Assembly (NCBI GenBank): GCA_900766135.1
Contig: CAAFUF010000014.1
Coordinates: 1 to 53,448, forward strand
Length of the DNA: 53,448 nt
Reading direction: 5' to 3'
Source of the DNA: Paenibacillaceae bacterium
GTDB lineage: Bacteria > Bacillota > Bacilli > Paenibacillales > Paenibacillaceae
Shown here: in pieces, positions 1 to 8,816 of the stretch
How the letters are laid out: every line of letters starts with the position of its first letter
How positions within the stretch are numbered: position 1 is the stretch's first letter
The notes under the pieces: generated by a model
What the model was told of the DNA's origin: nothing
Database searches by the model: none
The model's input: the letters and a program-made list of their open reading frames with translations, nothing else
Made by a program: the position numbers and the translations under genes

Positions 1-110
1 ATGTGGTAACCAACCCACGGATAGCAGCGTGCCGACCGTCGCTCGCAGGTTTGCTCTCGCGCCACGTGCTCAGGCAGAAAGAACGAGGGCTTGACAAAAA
101 CGTTCATAGC

Positions 111-317
111 AACGGAACTCAGCGACGCTATTTGTAAGTTTTGCTGAGGCCCGGTTTTCTAACGGAACCAGAAGACCTTATTTCGGATAAAAGCAGCTCA
201 AACCATGCGACTATAGCCCAATAAGGTCCCTGGGTTCCGTTACAGCGGGAAATACCCGGGAAATGAGCAAATAAGGGCTTTACGTTCCGTTACGTATCGC
301 TCCATAGCGCTCCGTTA
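111..317. repeat. Dispersed TAACGGAAC/CCTTATTT repeats with one inverted pair
   Basis: Four related copies of about 24 bp are visible: 111-134 (diverged, plus), 160-183 (plus), 220-242 (minus) and 270-292 (minus). A fifth fragment with TCCGTTAC is at 310-317. They share TAACGGAAC, a variable 6-8 bases, then CCTTATTT. Copies 160-183 and 220-242 face each other and could form a long stem with a loop of about 36 bases. The pattern looks like a small interspersed palindromic element. No function is known to me. Confidence 0.6.
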
Positions 318-373
318 CATTTGGCCGCATTTCGCAGCAAATCATCTACTCGCATACTGTAGCGCATCAACCA

Positions 374-406
374 ACTATAGCTCATCAGTCTACTATAGCT
401 CATCAG
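374..406. repeat. Short 18-bp-period direct repeat
   Basis: The 15-base sequence ACTATAGCTCATCAG occurs at 374-388 and again at 392-406, an exact 18-base period. A weaker relative lies just upstream. It is non-coding and its role is unknown. Confidence 0.55.
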
Positions 407-628
407 CTGTAGTACGGCCGCCAAAACACAACTGATCCACCGCCAACCGCCGCACATGTATCACACTGCAACTGCAACATACCGGCACCCGCAAAATACC
501 CGCATCACACCCGTAACGACCCGCGTCCTATCGTATTCCACCACACAAACGCAGCTTACGCTTACACACCGCTTTGCCGTATTTCCAATTACTTTACGTT
601 ATATCGACTGGACAGCCACAAACCGTGC

Positions 629-658
629 TTGGACGAATGAGCAAAATCTTAGTATGAT
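629..658 (+). promoter_or_regulatory. Predicted sigma-A promoter of holA
   Basis: TTGGAC at 629-634 and TATGAT at 653-658 are separated by 18 bases. Transcription would begin near 665. This leaves a usable leader for the ATG at 694 but almost none for the ATG at 670, which supports the downstream start. Confidence 0.55.
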
Positions 659-693
659 GGAAAGAGGCAATGAAGACGGAAGGAAGATCACGG

Positions 694-1716
694 ATGGACG
701 CAAAGCAAGCGATGAAAGACATTAAACAGGGGCGGATCTCCCCGTTATACGTTTGTTACGGCACGGAGAAATATCAGATCCAGGAGTTCGTTGGCCTGCT
801 TCAGGAGCGGCTTGTCGACCGGGATCAAAAGGATTTTGCCCTCGCCACCTTCGATTTGGCGGAGACTCCGATCGAAGCGGTGGTCGAGGAGGCGGAGACG
901 ATGCCGTTCCTCGTGGAGCGTAAGCTGATCGTCGTGCGCGACTCCGCACTGCTTGTAGCAGGCGGCAAGGAAGGCGGCAAGATCGAGCATAAGGTGGAGG
1001 CGCTGCTCGAGTATATCGGTAATCCGGCGGAACATAGCGTGATCGTGTTCGTCGTGAACGGCGAGAAGCTGGACGAGCGGAAAAAGCTCGTCAAAGCGAT
1101 CAAAGCGGCCGGTACGGTGTTGTCTTTTATGCCGCTGGGCGGCGGGGAGCTGGTGCAGTGGGTCGTGCAAGAGGTGGAGAAACGCGGCTGCCGAATCGGA
1201 CGGGATGCCGCGGAGGCGCTGATCGCGGCGAGCGGCGTACAGATGGCCGCGTTGGCTGCGGAAGCGGACAAGCTTTGCTTGTACGCCGGAGCCGGCGGCA
1301 TGATCGATACCGCGGCGGTCGAGCAACTGGTGGCCCGCAGCACGGAGCAAAACGTGTTCGTGATGGTGGAACATATCGCTGCGATTCGGCTGGAGCAGGC
1401 GCTGGGCATTTTCTACGAGCTGCTGAAGCAACGAGAGGAGCCGATCAAGATCGCGGCGCTGATCGCCCGCCAGTTCCGGATCATGCTGCAAGTGAAGGAA
1501 CTCGGACGCCAGAGCTATTCGCAGCAGCAGATCGCCTCGCAGCTAAGTTTGCACCCGTACGTCGTGAAGCTGGCCGGCGACCAGGCCCGTAAATTTGAAG
1601 CCGGCCGGCTGAAAACCATCCTATCCGAGCTGGCGGAGCTGGACTACCGGATGAAAAGCGGGCAGATCGACAAGGTTTTGGGGCTGGAGCTGTTTCTTCT
1701 GCGGCTTGCACCGTAG
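694..1716 (+). CDS. holA: DNA polymerase III delta subunit
   Basis: Delta subunit of the clamp loader, which opens the beta sliding clamp and works with DnaX and delta-prime at the replication fork. The 340-residue protein starts MDAKQAMKDIKQG, followed by the family pattern of a short helix then LYVCYGTEKY, where a nucleotide fold begins. Length fits the Bacillus protein (about 347). The frame is open from 670, but the AGGAAG at 681-686 is spaced correctly only for the ATG at 694. It is followed by a perfect inverted repeat. In Bacillus the next gene is rpsT; here a sugar island lies between them. Confidence 0.9.
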   Translation: MDAKQAMKDIKQGRISPLYVCYGTEKYQIQEFVGLLQERLVDRDQKDFALATFDLAETPIEAVVEEAETMPFLVERKLIVVRDSALLVAGGKEGGKIEHKVEALLEYIGNPAEHSVIVFVVNGEKLDERKKLVKAIKAAGTVLSFMPLGGGELVQWVVQEVEKRGCRIGRDAAEALIAASGVQMAALAAEADKLCLYAGAGGMIDTAAVEQLVARSTEQNVFVMVEHIAAIRLEQALGIFYELLKQREEPIKIAALIARQFRIMLQVKELGRQSYSQQQIASQLSLHPYVVKLAGDQARKFEAGRLKTILSELAELDYRMKSGQIDKVLGLELFLLRLAP

Positions 1717-1743
1717 GCTGCGGGCCCGCGGCATGTTGTATGC

Positions 1744-1781
1744 GCCAAGAGGCGGAAGGATATATCCTTCCGCCTCTTGGC
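1744..1781. terminator. Perfect 19-bp inverted repeat between convergent genes
   Basis: GCCAAGAGGCGGAAGGATA at 1744-1762 is exactly mirrored at 1763-1781. It lies between the 3' ends of holA (plus) and the GH43-like gene (minus), so it may end transcripts from both sides. No clear T-run follows on either strand, so termination would rely on the stem alone. Confidence 0.55.
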
Positions 1782-1797
1782 TATTCATAGCGGGCTT

Positions 1798-2730
1798 TTA
1801 AACCCGTGATCCGCTGCCGTCGGCCTCCGGGCCGATGATATACGGTACTCCGCAGCGCCAGCCGATTTCCGTCATCGATAAATACCAGGAACGGCCCATG
1901 TCGTTGTTTCCCTGGAAAAATAAATACATGCGTCCATCCTCGTCCGTAAACAGAAACGGATGGCCGGATTCGCTGGCGTTCCAACTGCCCGGCGCTCCAT
2001 TGGGCATAAACGGCTCGTCAAACACCCTGCTCCATCGCAAGCCGTCCTCACTGACGGCGCAGCCGATCTGTTGGGGGGCGTTGTTGTAGGCGCCCCCATA
2101 AAACATGTAGAGCTTACCGTCATGTTCACACACAGCCGCAGCCTCGATGCAGTCTTGTTCCCATGGAAGCTCGGGCTTCAGGATAGGCTCCGAGCATAGC
2201 TGCGTCCACGATCCCCGGCTGAAGCCGGAATCCAGTTCCGCTGCCGCCACGCCTTGCATTTGTACTTCGCCGCGGGGATCGCGGGTCGCGAAGTAAAGCA
2301 GCAGCTTTCCTTGCCATACGATAACCTCGGCATCGATCGCCCTGCCGTTGTTCCATTCGCCGACGGGCGCAAAGACGGGATTGGAGGCGTTTTTGCTGAA
2401 ATGGATTCCATCATCGGAAACGGAGTGGCAGATCGCATCCTTCGGGCCGTTGCCATAGGTTTGATAGAACAGGTGTACTTTGCCTTCAAGCACGATGGCC
2501 CCCGGCGCGCATATGCCGTTCTGCTCACAGCTTTGTTCTGCCGGAATTTCGCCGATTTTTCGCCAATCGCGCAGATCGCCGCTGCGCGCGATGCCGATGC
2601 CCCAGCCGGATGGCACCGGGTCCGTCTTGTACGGCGCCATCGAGTAGTACAGATAATACATGCCATTCAGCTTGACGACGGCCGGGTCTTTCGCCATGAT
2701 CCGGCCTCTGTCCGTATCGGTATATTTCAT
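1798..2730 (-). CDS. GH43-like five-bladed beta-propeller glycosidase
   Basis: Probable intracellular glycoside hydrolase acting on the oligosaccharide imported by the adjacent ABC system. The 310-residue protein has no signal peptide. It shows propeller-blade repeats of the form W/G-x-h-Y-hhY, an early Asp in AKDPAVVK (general-base position in clan GH-F), a second Asp in RAIDAEVIVW and a Glu in CIEAAAV, consistent with the Asp-Asp-Glu triad of GH43 and relatives. The substrate cannot be read; arabinosyl or xylosyl linkages are typical. Start chosen at 2730 because AAGGAGG lies at 2737-2743; the open frame extends 12 codons further. Last gene of the minus-strand operon. Confidence 0.7.
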   Translation of the reverse strand: MKYTDTDRGRIMAKDPAVVKLNGMYYLYYSMAPYKTDPVPSGWGIGIARSGDLRDWRKIGEIPAEQSCEQNGICAPGAIVLEGKVHLFYQTYGNGPKDAICHSVSDDGIHFSKNASNPVFAPVGEWNNGRAIDAEVIVWQGKLLLYFATRDPRGEVQMQGVAAAELDSGFSRGSWTQLCSEPILKPELPWEQDCIEAAAVCEHDGKLYMFYGGAYNNAPQQIGCAVSEDGLRWSRVFDEPFMPNGAPGSWNASESGHPFLFTDEDGRMYLFFQGNNDMGRSWYLSMTEIGWRCGVPYIIGPEADGSGSRV

Positions 2731-2766
2731 TTTTTTCCTCCTTTGATTGCTCCCGCTATTCTGCAT

Positions 2767-4386
2767 CTATTTGGCGGCGAATGCCCACATATCCTTAGCC
2801 AGGAAAGCCGTGTCCGCGTTGGCTTCATACCAGTCGGCGTAAAAAGCCTCCAGCTTGTCGCCGCCGGATTTCATCCACAGGTCAAGCGCATCCTTGTAAG
2901 CCTGTTCGGTTGTATAGGCTGAACCGGAAATGATCGCTTTGTTGTAGATGTCGGCAATTTTGGAAACGTTGGTGTTGATCACGCTTAACTCGTCGGGCAG
3001 CGCGGGCATATGCTCGCTATGCGTGAGCGGCGCATATTCCACGTCCGCACCTAAATTGGCTTCATTATTTTGCTTCACCAGCTCCAAAAACTCTTTTTCC
3101 AAAGGTTTGGCCGGATCCAACTGGCTCTGAATGCCTCCGCAGGGTTCGAGTTCAATCCGGGAGAGCAACAGTTGCATATCGATGTTCCAGGAAACCTCCT
3201 TGTTGAAGTCCTCGGCGTTAATGGGGCGTAGACAACCGTTATCTCCCCTAGCGGAATCCGTTCCCTCCAGACCGTATCTCAGCGTTTCACTTGTGGAACG
3301 AGAGGCCATAAAATCGATATACTGCATGGCGGCTTGCGGGTTTTGGGTATTCGCGTTGATCACCGTGGTCATCTGCACGGGATTGTTGACGCCGATGGCA
3401 AAACGGCCGAATTGGGAACGAGGAAGCTTGATGGCGATGACCTCGGCCTCCGGCACGTTCTTTTTTAGCTGTTCGTAATATTGCGTAACATCGACCAGGT
3501 CGATCGTGCGCCCGACGAATATGCCCAGCTTGCCGCTGTTCCAATCCTGCTGGGCCTTTTGCCCGTTTTTGTCGGCCAGAAAATCCTTGTCGACCACGCC
3601 GGCGTCATACAATTGTTTCTTGAACGCGTTGGCGGCGTTCTCCTGTTCCCAGCCGCGCACTACCCGGCCGTCATCCAGCACCCAGCCGACGTTGCGGAAC
3701 ATCGTATTGATCGCGCCGCCGGTTTCACCGCTCAAAGCGATGCCAAACGTGTCGTCAACTCCGTTGCCGTCGGGGTCTTGTTTAGTAAACGCGATGGCGA
3801 CCTCCAGCAGTTCTTCTGTCGTTTCCGGAACGGAAAGCCCCAGGTTGTTCAACCAATCGTTGCGGACAAACAGCGCCTGAAAGCCCGCCAATTGGCCGAC
3901 CCGCCCGAATTCATACATTTTTCCGTCAGGTTTTAAGGCCGCCTTTTTCATCTCGGGATATTTCTCCAACAATTGCTTGTAGCTCGTGCTGTGCTGTTCG
4001 ATCAAATCGTCCACGGCAAGGATCTGTTTTTGCTGGTAAAGCTGGTTCCGGAAGTTGGTGTCGAATTCAAATACAACATCCGGGGCATCTCCCGAAGCAA
4101 ACAGGAGATTCAGCTTCTGTACCGATTCGCCGCGCGGAATGGGCACGTACTGGGCATTGACCGGCCCGTTTTCGTTCAACCACTTCGTCCAGCGGTTATT
4201 GTCGATCGTCCCCATCTGCTGCGGTACATTGCCGCGGTCATAGATGGAAACGGTAAGACTCGGCTTTTGTCCATCCGCCGAGGTATTGCCGCCCGCCGTC
4301 TTGTCATTTGCGGCGCAGGCCGCCAACATCGTGCAAGCCAGCAACCCGGCTAATAGCACCGGGATTCTTCGTTTTGCCATTTTCAT
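2767..4386 (-). CDS. Extracellular solute-binding lipoprotein, sugar ABC importer
   Basis: Substrate-binding component of a carbohydrate ABC transporter, anchored to the outer face of the membrane. The 539-residue protein begins with a basic n-region and a hydrophobic core ending in the lipobox LAAC (Cys24). A Ser/Gly/Thr-rich linker follows, then a large periplasmic-binding-protein fold with typical phrases such as FVRNDWLNNLGL and DPDGNGVDDTFG. The length (about 540) is that of LipO/YtcQ-type binding proteins, which pair with LplB/LplC permeases, the two genes just upstream. GAGGGGG precedes the ATG at a good distance. Confidence 0.85.
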   Translation of the reverse strand: MKMAKRRIPVLLAGLLACTMLAACAANDKTAGGNTSADGQKPSLTVSIYDRGNVPQQMGTIDNNRWTKWLNENGPVNAQYVPIPRGESVQKLNLLFASGDAPDVVFEFDTNFRNQLYQQKQILAVDDLIEQHSTSYKQLLEKYPEMKKAALKPDGKMYEFGRVGQLAGFQALFVRNDWLNNLGLSVPETTEELLEVAIAFTKQDPDGNGVDDTFGIALSGETGGAINTMFRNVGWVLDDGRVVRGWEQENAANAFKKQLYDAGVVDKDFLADKNGQKAQQDWNSGKLGIFVGRTIDLVDVTQYYEQLKKNVPEAEVIAIKLPRSQFGRFAIGVNNPVQMTTVINANTQNPQAAMQYIDFMASRSTSETLRYGLEGTDSARGDNGCLRPINAEDFNKEVSWNIDMQLLLSRIELEPCGGIQSQLDPAKPLEKEFLELVKQNNEANLGADVEYAPLTHSEHMPALPDELSVINTNVSKIADIYNKAIISGSAYTTEQAYKDALDLWMKSGGDKLEAFYADWYEANADTAFLAKDMWAFAAK

Positions 4387-4409
4387 CGTATATGCCCCCT
4401 CATCATGGA

Positions 4410-5285
4410 CTATCCTTTGACGGCGCCGATCATGACGCCTTGGACAAAATGTCTTTGCAAAAAAGGGTAAATCACCATCATCGGCAGCACCATGATCATA
4501 ATGGCGGCTGCATTCACCATTTCCGGCGACAAGATCAACGTCTCCGACGACTGCGTCGAATTCATCTGGGCCAACATCATCTGGCTTTGAATCATCTGCT
4601 GTACGAGAACGGCGATATTGTACTTATCCGGCGAATGAATATACATCAGGACGCTGAAGAAAGAATTCCAATAGCCGACTCCATAAAACAAAGCCAGCGT
4701 TGCAAGAACGGGCGCCGAGAGCGGCAGCGCGATCCGCAGCAGATACCGCCATTCGCCGCAGCCGTCGATCCGCGAGGCGTCGTCGACCTCTTCGGGAATA
4801 TTCTCCATAAAGGTGCGCAGCATTAGCAGATTAAAAACGCTGATCAGTCCAGGAAACCACAGGGCTCCGTACGTGTCAATCAGCCCCAGATTTCGGATCG
4901 TCAAGTAGGTCGGGATTAATCCGCCGTTGAACAGCATCGTGAATACAATGCCGAGCGTAAATGCCTTGCGTCCCCAAAAATAACTGCGCGTCAGCGGGTA
5001 TGCCGCCAGAATCGTAAATGCCATACTGAGCGCGACGCCGGCGACAGTAATGACGACGCTGTTGCGGAAAGCGGGAATAATCGCCGTTCCTTCAAAAAGC
5101 TGCCGATAAGCCGAAAAGGAAAACTCCACCGGGTACAAGGTTACTTCGCCTGCCGACACGGCGCGCAGCGAGCTTAAGGAAAGGGAGGCGATATGCACAA
5201 GCGGCAGGAGGCACATCAGTCCCGCGGCGAACAATACGGCGTATACTCCCGCCATATACAATCGTTCTCCGAGCGATTTTTTCAT
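4410..5285 (-). CDS. Carbohydrate ABC transporter permease, LplC/YtcP type
   Basis: Inner-membrane permease of the sugar importer, 291 residues with about six hydrophobic segments. The cytoplasmic coupling loop is visible as EVDDASRIDGCGEWRYLLRI, the EAA motif that contacts the ATPase. The C-terminus PFLQRHFVQGVMIGAVKG is typical of LplC-type permeases. It follows the LplB-type gene by 18 bases and precedes the binding-protein gene by 23, so all are probably on one mRNA. No ATPase gene is present; such systems often borrow a general MsmX-type ATPase. Confidence 0.85.
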   Translation of the reverse strand: MKKSLGERLYMAGVYAVLFAAGLMCLLPLVHIASLSLSSLRAVSAGEVTLYPVEFSFSAYRQLFEGTAIIPAFRNSVVITVAGVALSMAFTILAAYPLTRSYFWGRKAFTLGIVFTMLFNGGLIPTYLTIRNLGLIDTYGALWFPGLISVFNLLMLRTFMENIPEEVDDASRIDGCGEWRYLLRIALPLSAPVLATLALFYGVGYWNSFFSVLMYIHSPDKYNIAVLVQQMIQSQMMLAQMNSTQSSETLILSPEMVNAAAIMIMVLPMMVIYPFLQRHFVQGVMIGAVKG

Positions 5286-5303
5286 CTTGACCGTTCCTTT
5301 CGC

Positions 5304-6197
5304 TTACCATAATCCATTGCCGAACCTCCTTGCGGCCGCATTGGCACCCATCACCAGTACGAAGCCGACCAGCGATTCAAACAACCCGATTGCGGCGGTC
5401 AGGCTGAACTGCGAACCCATTAAACCGATTTTGTAAATATAGGTGCTGATGACTTCGGAAATGTCTGAAACGGATGAATTTTGCAGCATGTACACCTGGT
5501 CAAAGCCAACTTCCATGACGCGGCCCAGCGATAGGATTAGCATCAACACGATCGTTACCTGAAGGCCCGGCAGTGTCACGTGGCGAATTTGTTTCCACCT
5601 GGAGGCGCCATCGATACCTGCCGCTTCATACAGCGTGGGATCGATGTTGGTCAAGGCCGCCAAATAAATGATGGCGCTGAATCCGGCTTCTTTCCAGATA
5701 CCCGACGCAACGAAAATCGAAAGCCACGAACCCTCGCGATACAGGAACGGATACGAGTGGCCGGTCAAGCTTTCCCATATCCCGCTGACCAGGCCATTTT
5801 GCTGGGAAAACACCGTCACAATGATTCCGCTTACAATAATCCACGAAAAAAAATGCGGCAAATAAACCAACGTTTGCACCAGCCGTTTGAACCACATGCG
5901 GCGAGCTTCATTGAGCAAAATGGCCAGCATAATGGGAAACGGGAACCCTGCTATAATGGATAGCAAGCTCAGCATGAGCGTGTTGCGGATCATTTGCAGT
6001 GTCGTCGGTGTACTGAACAGCAGACGAAAGTTATCCCAACCTACCCATGGACTGTGGAGGATGCCATCCATCAAATTGTATTTCTTAAACGCAATCATAG
6101 CCCCGCCCATCGGCACGTACTTAAAAAGGACAAAAAATAAAATGACGGGGAGAAACATCAGATAGAGGGGGACATTCCGCCTCCAGGTCCGCTTCAT
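5304..6197 (-). CDS. Carbohydrate ABC transporter permease, LplB type
   Basis: Inner-membrane permease, 297 residues, partner of the LplC-type permease. The N-terminus MKRTWRRNVPLYLMFLPVIL leads directly into the first membrane helix. KYVPMGGAMIAFKKYN is characteristic of the LplB group, and the coupling-loop motif EAAGIDGASRWKQIRHVTLP is clear. The open frame extends 78 codons upstream, but GGAGG sits just before the ATG at 6197, and the upstream part contains a predicted promoter. First structural gene of the transport operon. Confidence 0.85.
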   Translation of the reverse strand: MKRTWRRNVPLYLMFLPVILFFVLFKYVPMGGAMIAFKKYNLMDGILHSPWVGWDNFRLLFSTPTTLQMIRNTLMLSLLSIIAGFPFPIMLAILLNEARRMWFKRLVQTLVYLPHFFSWIIVSGIIVTVFSQQNGLVSGIWESLTGHSYPFLYREGSWLSIFVASGIWKEAGFSAIIYLAALTNIDPTLYEAAGIDGASRWKQIRHVTLPGLQVTIVLMLILSLGRVMEVGFDQVYMLQNSSVSDISEVISTYIYKIGLMGSQFSLTAAIGLFESLVGFVLVMGANAAARRFGNGLW

Positions 6198-6281
6198 GGG
6201 ACCGCCTCCTTCAACCGTGCAAAATACCTGATGAATAAAACGCAGTGCGGATTCCTGCAGGATAACTCCGAGCACAACCCC

Positions 6282-6310
6282 ACTATAGTTCATCGGCGGT
6301 GGGCGTTCAA
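6282..6310 (-). promoter_or_regulatory. Predicted promoter of the first sugar transport operon
   Basis: On the minus strand TTGAAC (6310-6305) and TATAGT (6287-6282) are separated by 17 bases, upstream of the LplB-type permease. It lies between the regulator gene's terminator and the permease start, so the transport operon probably has its own promoter, the likely target of the AraC-type regulator. Confidence 0.5.
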
Positions 6311-6348
6311 TTTTCATTTTTCTCCCGATAAGCATTTTGGTGTTGAAA

Positions 6349-6383
6349 GACGCAAACAGCCGCCCCCGTATGGGGAGCGGCTG
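6349..6383 (-). terminator. Terminator of the AraC-type regulator gene
   Basis: CAGCCGC at 6357-6363 pairs with GCGGCTG at 6377-6383, and CCCC with GGGG inside. On the minus strand the stem is followed by TTTGCGTCTTT, a weak T-rich tail. It separates regulator transcription from the transport operon. Confidence 0.55.
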
Positions 6384-6464
6384 TAAGGCGGACAAGAAAC
6401 GCAGGCGCTCGTTCTGCAGTTCATGATGCACGCAATAAACATTTTTCTCCGTTATACCATTTCG

Positions 6465-8690
6465 TCAAGGCCGGTCCGACTGCTTGCGGTATTCGCCCGG
6501 CGTCAAGCCCGTCACCCGTTTGAAGGTGCGGATGAACGAAATGACCTGGGGATAACCAACTTGCTCGCCAATGGTCTGGACAGGCAGCTCGGTGTCCAGC
6601 AGCAACGATTCCGCCTGCTTCATCCGCAGTTCCATGACATAATCCACAAAGCGGATCCCCGTTCCCGCCTTGAACAGCTTGCTAACCGTACGAGGCGACA
6701 TCCCGAAAATATCGCCGAGATGATCGAGAGAAATATCGGGATTGGCAAAATTGCGGTTCAAGTAATCCAAAATCTGCTCCACGGGCGTCATCTTTGGTTC
6801 GGCATCCCGCCATTCACGCACCGCATCGACAAGGGCTTGCAGCAGGAGCAGCAGGCTGCGTTCCAGATCATCGTTTAACTCCTTGTCCAAAATCGTGGCG
6901 GCCGGATAACGGCGGAAGGCTTCCATCCAGCCTGCCAGAAGCGTCTCCGGCATTTCATCCATCTCTTTCTCCAGCAAATAAAAGACATAGCCGACGACCT
7001 CGGCCCGCTGTTCGGGCGGCAATTCGTCCCGCCTCATGTCCATAAAAACGCCGTTGAACCGCTCGAACCAGTCGGGATCGGAAGCGCGAAGCGATTTGAC
7101 GAGCTGCTTGACTGCCGTCAGGTAAGCGTGCAAATCTCCTTTGGCGGCCAGCTTCCACTCCGAAGCCGGATACACTTTGTTGTAGCCGTAAAGCGTTCGG
7201 TACTTGCCGGCTTGCAAAGCAGCCCGATAGGAGCGGGGAATGTCCTCGGTGTCTTCAGCCGTTGTGCCAAGATAGAGCGAAACCGTAAATTTCAGGTTGT
7301 TCTCCACCCAAGCCTTCAGTTCATTGGCGATTCGCAGCACCAGCTCGGGTTCCCGGCGCTCGCCGATATAGAGAATGGAACACAGCTGATCGTCTTCCTT
7401 CCATTCCGACCATACCTTCGTGCCGTGGTTACCGCATATTTCGTTCCATACGCCCTGTACGACAAATTTCAGCAACGTTTGATCGCGCTTGCTGTACACG
7501 GAGTCAAATTGCTCGCGGTTGTCCAGAACCGTCACAACAACGATTGTGGAGCGAAATGCATCGGGAAGCCCCAGTTCTTCGGCTTCCCGCATCCATTCGG
7601 CGGCGGATAAGGAGAAATGGCCGTCCAACAACTCATAAAACCAGTATCGTTTGCGGATTAGCAAATCGTCTCGATGTCTGACTTCGTATTCGTTTGATCT
7701 TTCCATTAAATTATCGAGCGCGGCGGAAATAAAGTGAAACTCGTTGTGGTTGCTGCTCTTGCCGATCTGGAGGCTGCGTTTCAGCGCATAGCGATCAATT
7801 TGCATCATGATTTGTTCGATTGGCTTATAGTTGCGGTGGGTTACATAGGTCAAAATAAGAATGCCGAACAAAATAACGGCTAAGGTCGGCAAGGTCCAGT
7901 CATTCAGAAAAATCGATACGGGACGCGCGTCCGTCTGGGAAATGCCTACGGAAAGACGCCAACCCGTATACGCCGATTGCGTACGGCTGATGCCCCAATC
8001 GACCAGCGGCGGTTCTTGGGCGAGATAGATCGGTTCTCCCTGCGCTCCGGCCAGCTCCAAATAGCCCGGGGCATCCCGGTTAATGGCCCCCAAGGCGCGC
8101 TGAACGGCGCTGATCTGCACATTGATGACGATCAGCCCCTTGTCCGCCGCGGAAGCAATGGGGACCCGCTTCACCAGCGACACGACTTGCGCCGCGTCCT
8201 CGGCGGCAAATTGACGATAGGAGCGGGGAGCAGACCAATGTTGTCCACTTCCTTCGTTCAACGCTTGCCGCAAAAACGCGCTGTCGGCAAACGGCATCCC
8301 GGATTTGAACAACGCGCTTGTGGTGATCACTTCGTCCGTGGCGATTTTGTACAGATAGACATCTCCCGAAATCGGAAAAAGCGTTTTCATATCGGTCAAC
8401 CGTTCGGATATTTCCAGCACTTCATAAGGTGGAGCCGACTGTGAGCTGTACAAATATTGCTGAATCAGCTCATCGGTCAGCATCTGCTGGACCACAAACC
8501 GCTCAATATTTTTCATTGAGGAGTCCATCACGCTAATGACATGAGACGCAAACAGATTGTTCGTATTCTGTATGCGAACTTTGGTTTCCGCATTCCATTT
8601 GATATAGAAGAAAACGATCAATACCAGCACCAGAAAAAGCAAAATGGGCGCATAAGACAGCAGCAGACGGAAAAACCAGTTTTTCTTCAT
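6465..8690 (-). CDS. Membrane-bound sensor with C-terminal AraC-family DNA-binding domain
   Basis: One-component transmembrane regulator of 741 residues, of the kind found beside LplB/LplC transporters in Paenibacillus. Visible parts in order: an N-terminal membrane helix (about 9-30), an extracellular region of about 230 residues that should be the Cache-like sensor, a second membrane helix (about 268-288), a linker region, and an AraC helix-turn-helix pair at about 640-735 (ISLDHLGDIFGMSPRTVSKL, then the second HTH around IGEQVGYPQVISFIRTFKR). It probably senses an extracellular sugar or cell-wall signal and activates the downstream operon. The ribosome binding site is weak: an AAAGGGG lies rather far upstream. 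Confidence 0.85.
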   Translation of the reverse strand: MKKNWFFRLLLSYAPILLFLVLVLIVFFYIKWNAETKVRIQNTNNLFASHVISVMDSSMKNIERFVVQQMLTDELIQQYLYSSQSAPPYEVLEISERLTDMKTLFPISGDVYLYKIATDEVITTSALFKSGMPFADSAFLRQALNEGSGQHWSAPRSYRQFAAEDAAQVVSLVKRVPIASAADKGLIVINVQISAVQRALGAINRDAPGYLELAGAQGEPIYLAQEPPLVDWGISRTQSAYTGWRLSVGISQTDARPVSIFLNDWTLPTLAVILFGILILTYVTHRNYKPIEQIMMQIDRYALKRSLQIGKSSNHNEFHFISAALDNLMERSNEYEVRHRDDLLIRKRYWFYELLDGHFSLSAAEWMREAEELGLPDAFRSTIVVVTVLDNREQFDSVYSKRDQTLLKFVVQGVWNEICGNHGTKVWSEWKEDDQLCSILYIGERREPELVLRIANELKAWVENNLKFTVSLYLGTTAEDTEDIPRSYRAALQAGKYRTLYGYNKVYPASEWKLAAKGDLHAYLTAVKQLVKSLRASDPDWFERFNGVFMDMRRDELPPEQRAEVVGYVFYLLEKEMDEMPETLLAGWMEAFRRYPAATILDKELNDDLERSLLLLLQALVDAVREWRDAEPKMTPVEQILDYLNRNFANPDISLDHLGDIFGMSPRTVSKLFKAGTGIRFVDYVMELRMKQAESLLLDTELPVQTIGEQVGYPQVISFIRTFKRVTGLTPGEYRKQSDRP

Positions 8691-8715
8691 CTCGTATCAG
8701 ACAAGCCCCTTTACG

Positions 8716-8743
8716 ATAAGTGCAACCTCTATAAGTGCAACCT
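8716..8743. repeat. 15-bp direct repeat in the regulator promoter region
   Basis: ATAAGTGCAACCT occurs at 8716-8728 and 8731-8743, a 15-base period. On the minus strand each copy gives AGGTTGCACTTAT, whose TTGCAC could be a -35 element with TATCGT as -10. The duplication could be tandem regulator half-sites for the gene starting at 8690, but this is inference. Confidence 0.45.
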
Positions 8744-8756
8744 ATATAAATAACGC

Positions 8757-8791
8757 AAAAAAACCTGGCCTTTCATAAAGAAGGTCAGGTT
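8757..8791 (-). terminator. Intrinsic terminator of rpsT
   Basis: On the minus strand AACCTGACCTT (8791-8781) pairs with AAGGCCAGGTT (8771-8761) with one mismatch, followed by a run of seven T (8763-8757). This is a classical intrinsic terminator just after the rpsT stop. Confidence 0.85.
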
Positions 8792-8816
8792 CTTTGATGC
8801 TGGTTATGAATTCGTC

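Larger units (their letters stand above)
1..628. other. Non-coding left end
   Basis: I see no convincing gene here. An 89-codon open frame at 456-725 lacks a ribosome binding site and has unusual Thr/Tyr-rich composition, so I do not call it. The stretch holds dispersed short repeats (TAACGGAAC...CCTTATTT family, about 111-317) and a short direct repeat at 374-406. The holA promoter lies just to the right. Confidence 0.6.

Noticed and set aside
456..725. 89-codon plus-strand open frame before holA
   Set aside because: No ribosome binding site, Thr/Tyr/Arg-rich without folds, overlaps the holA promoter and start.
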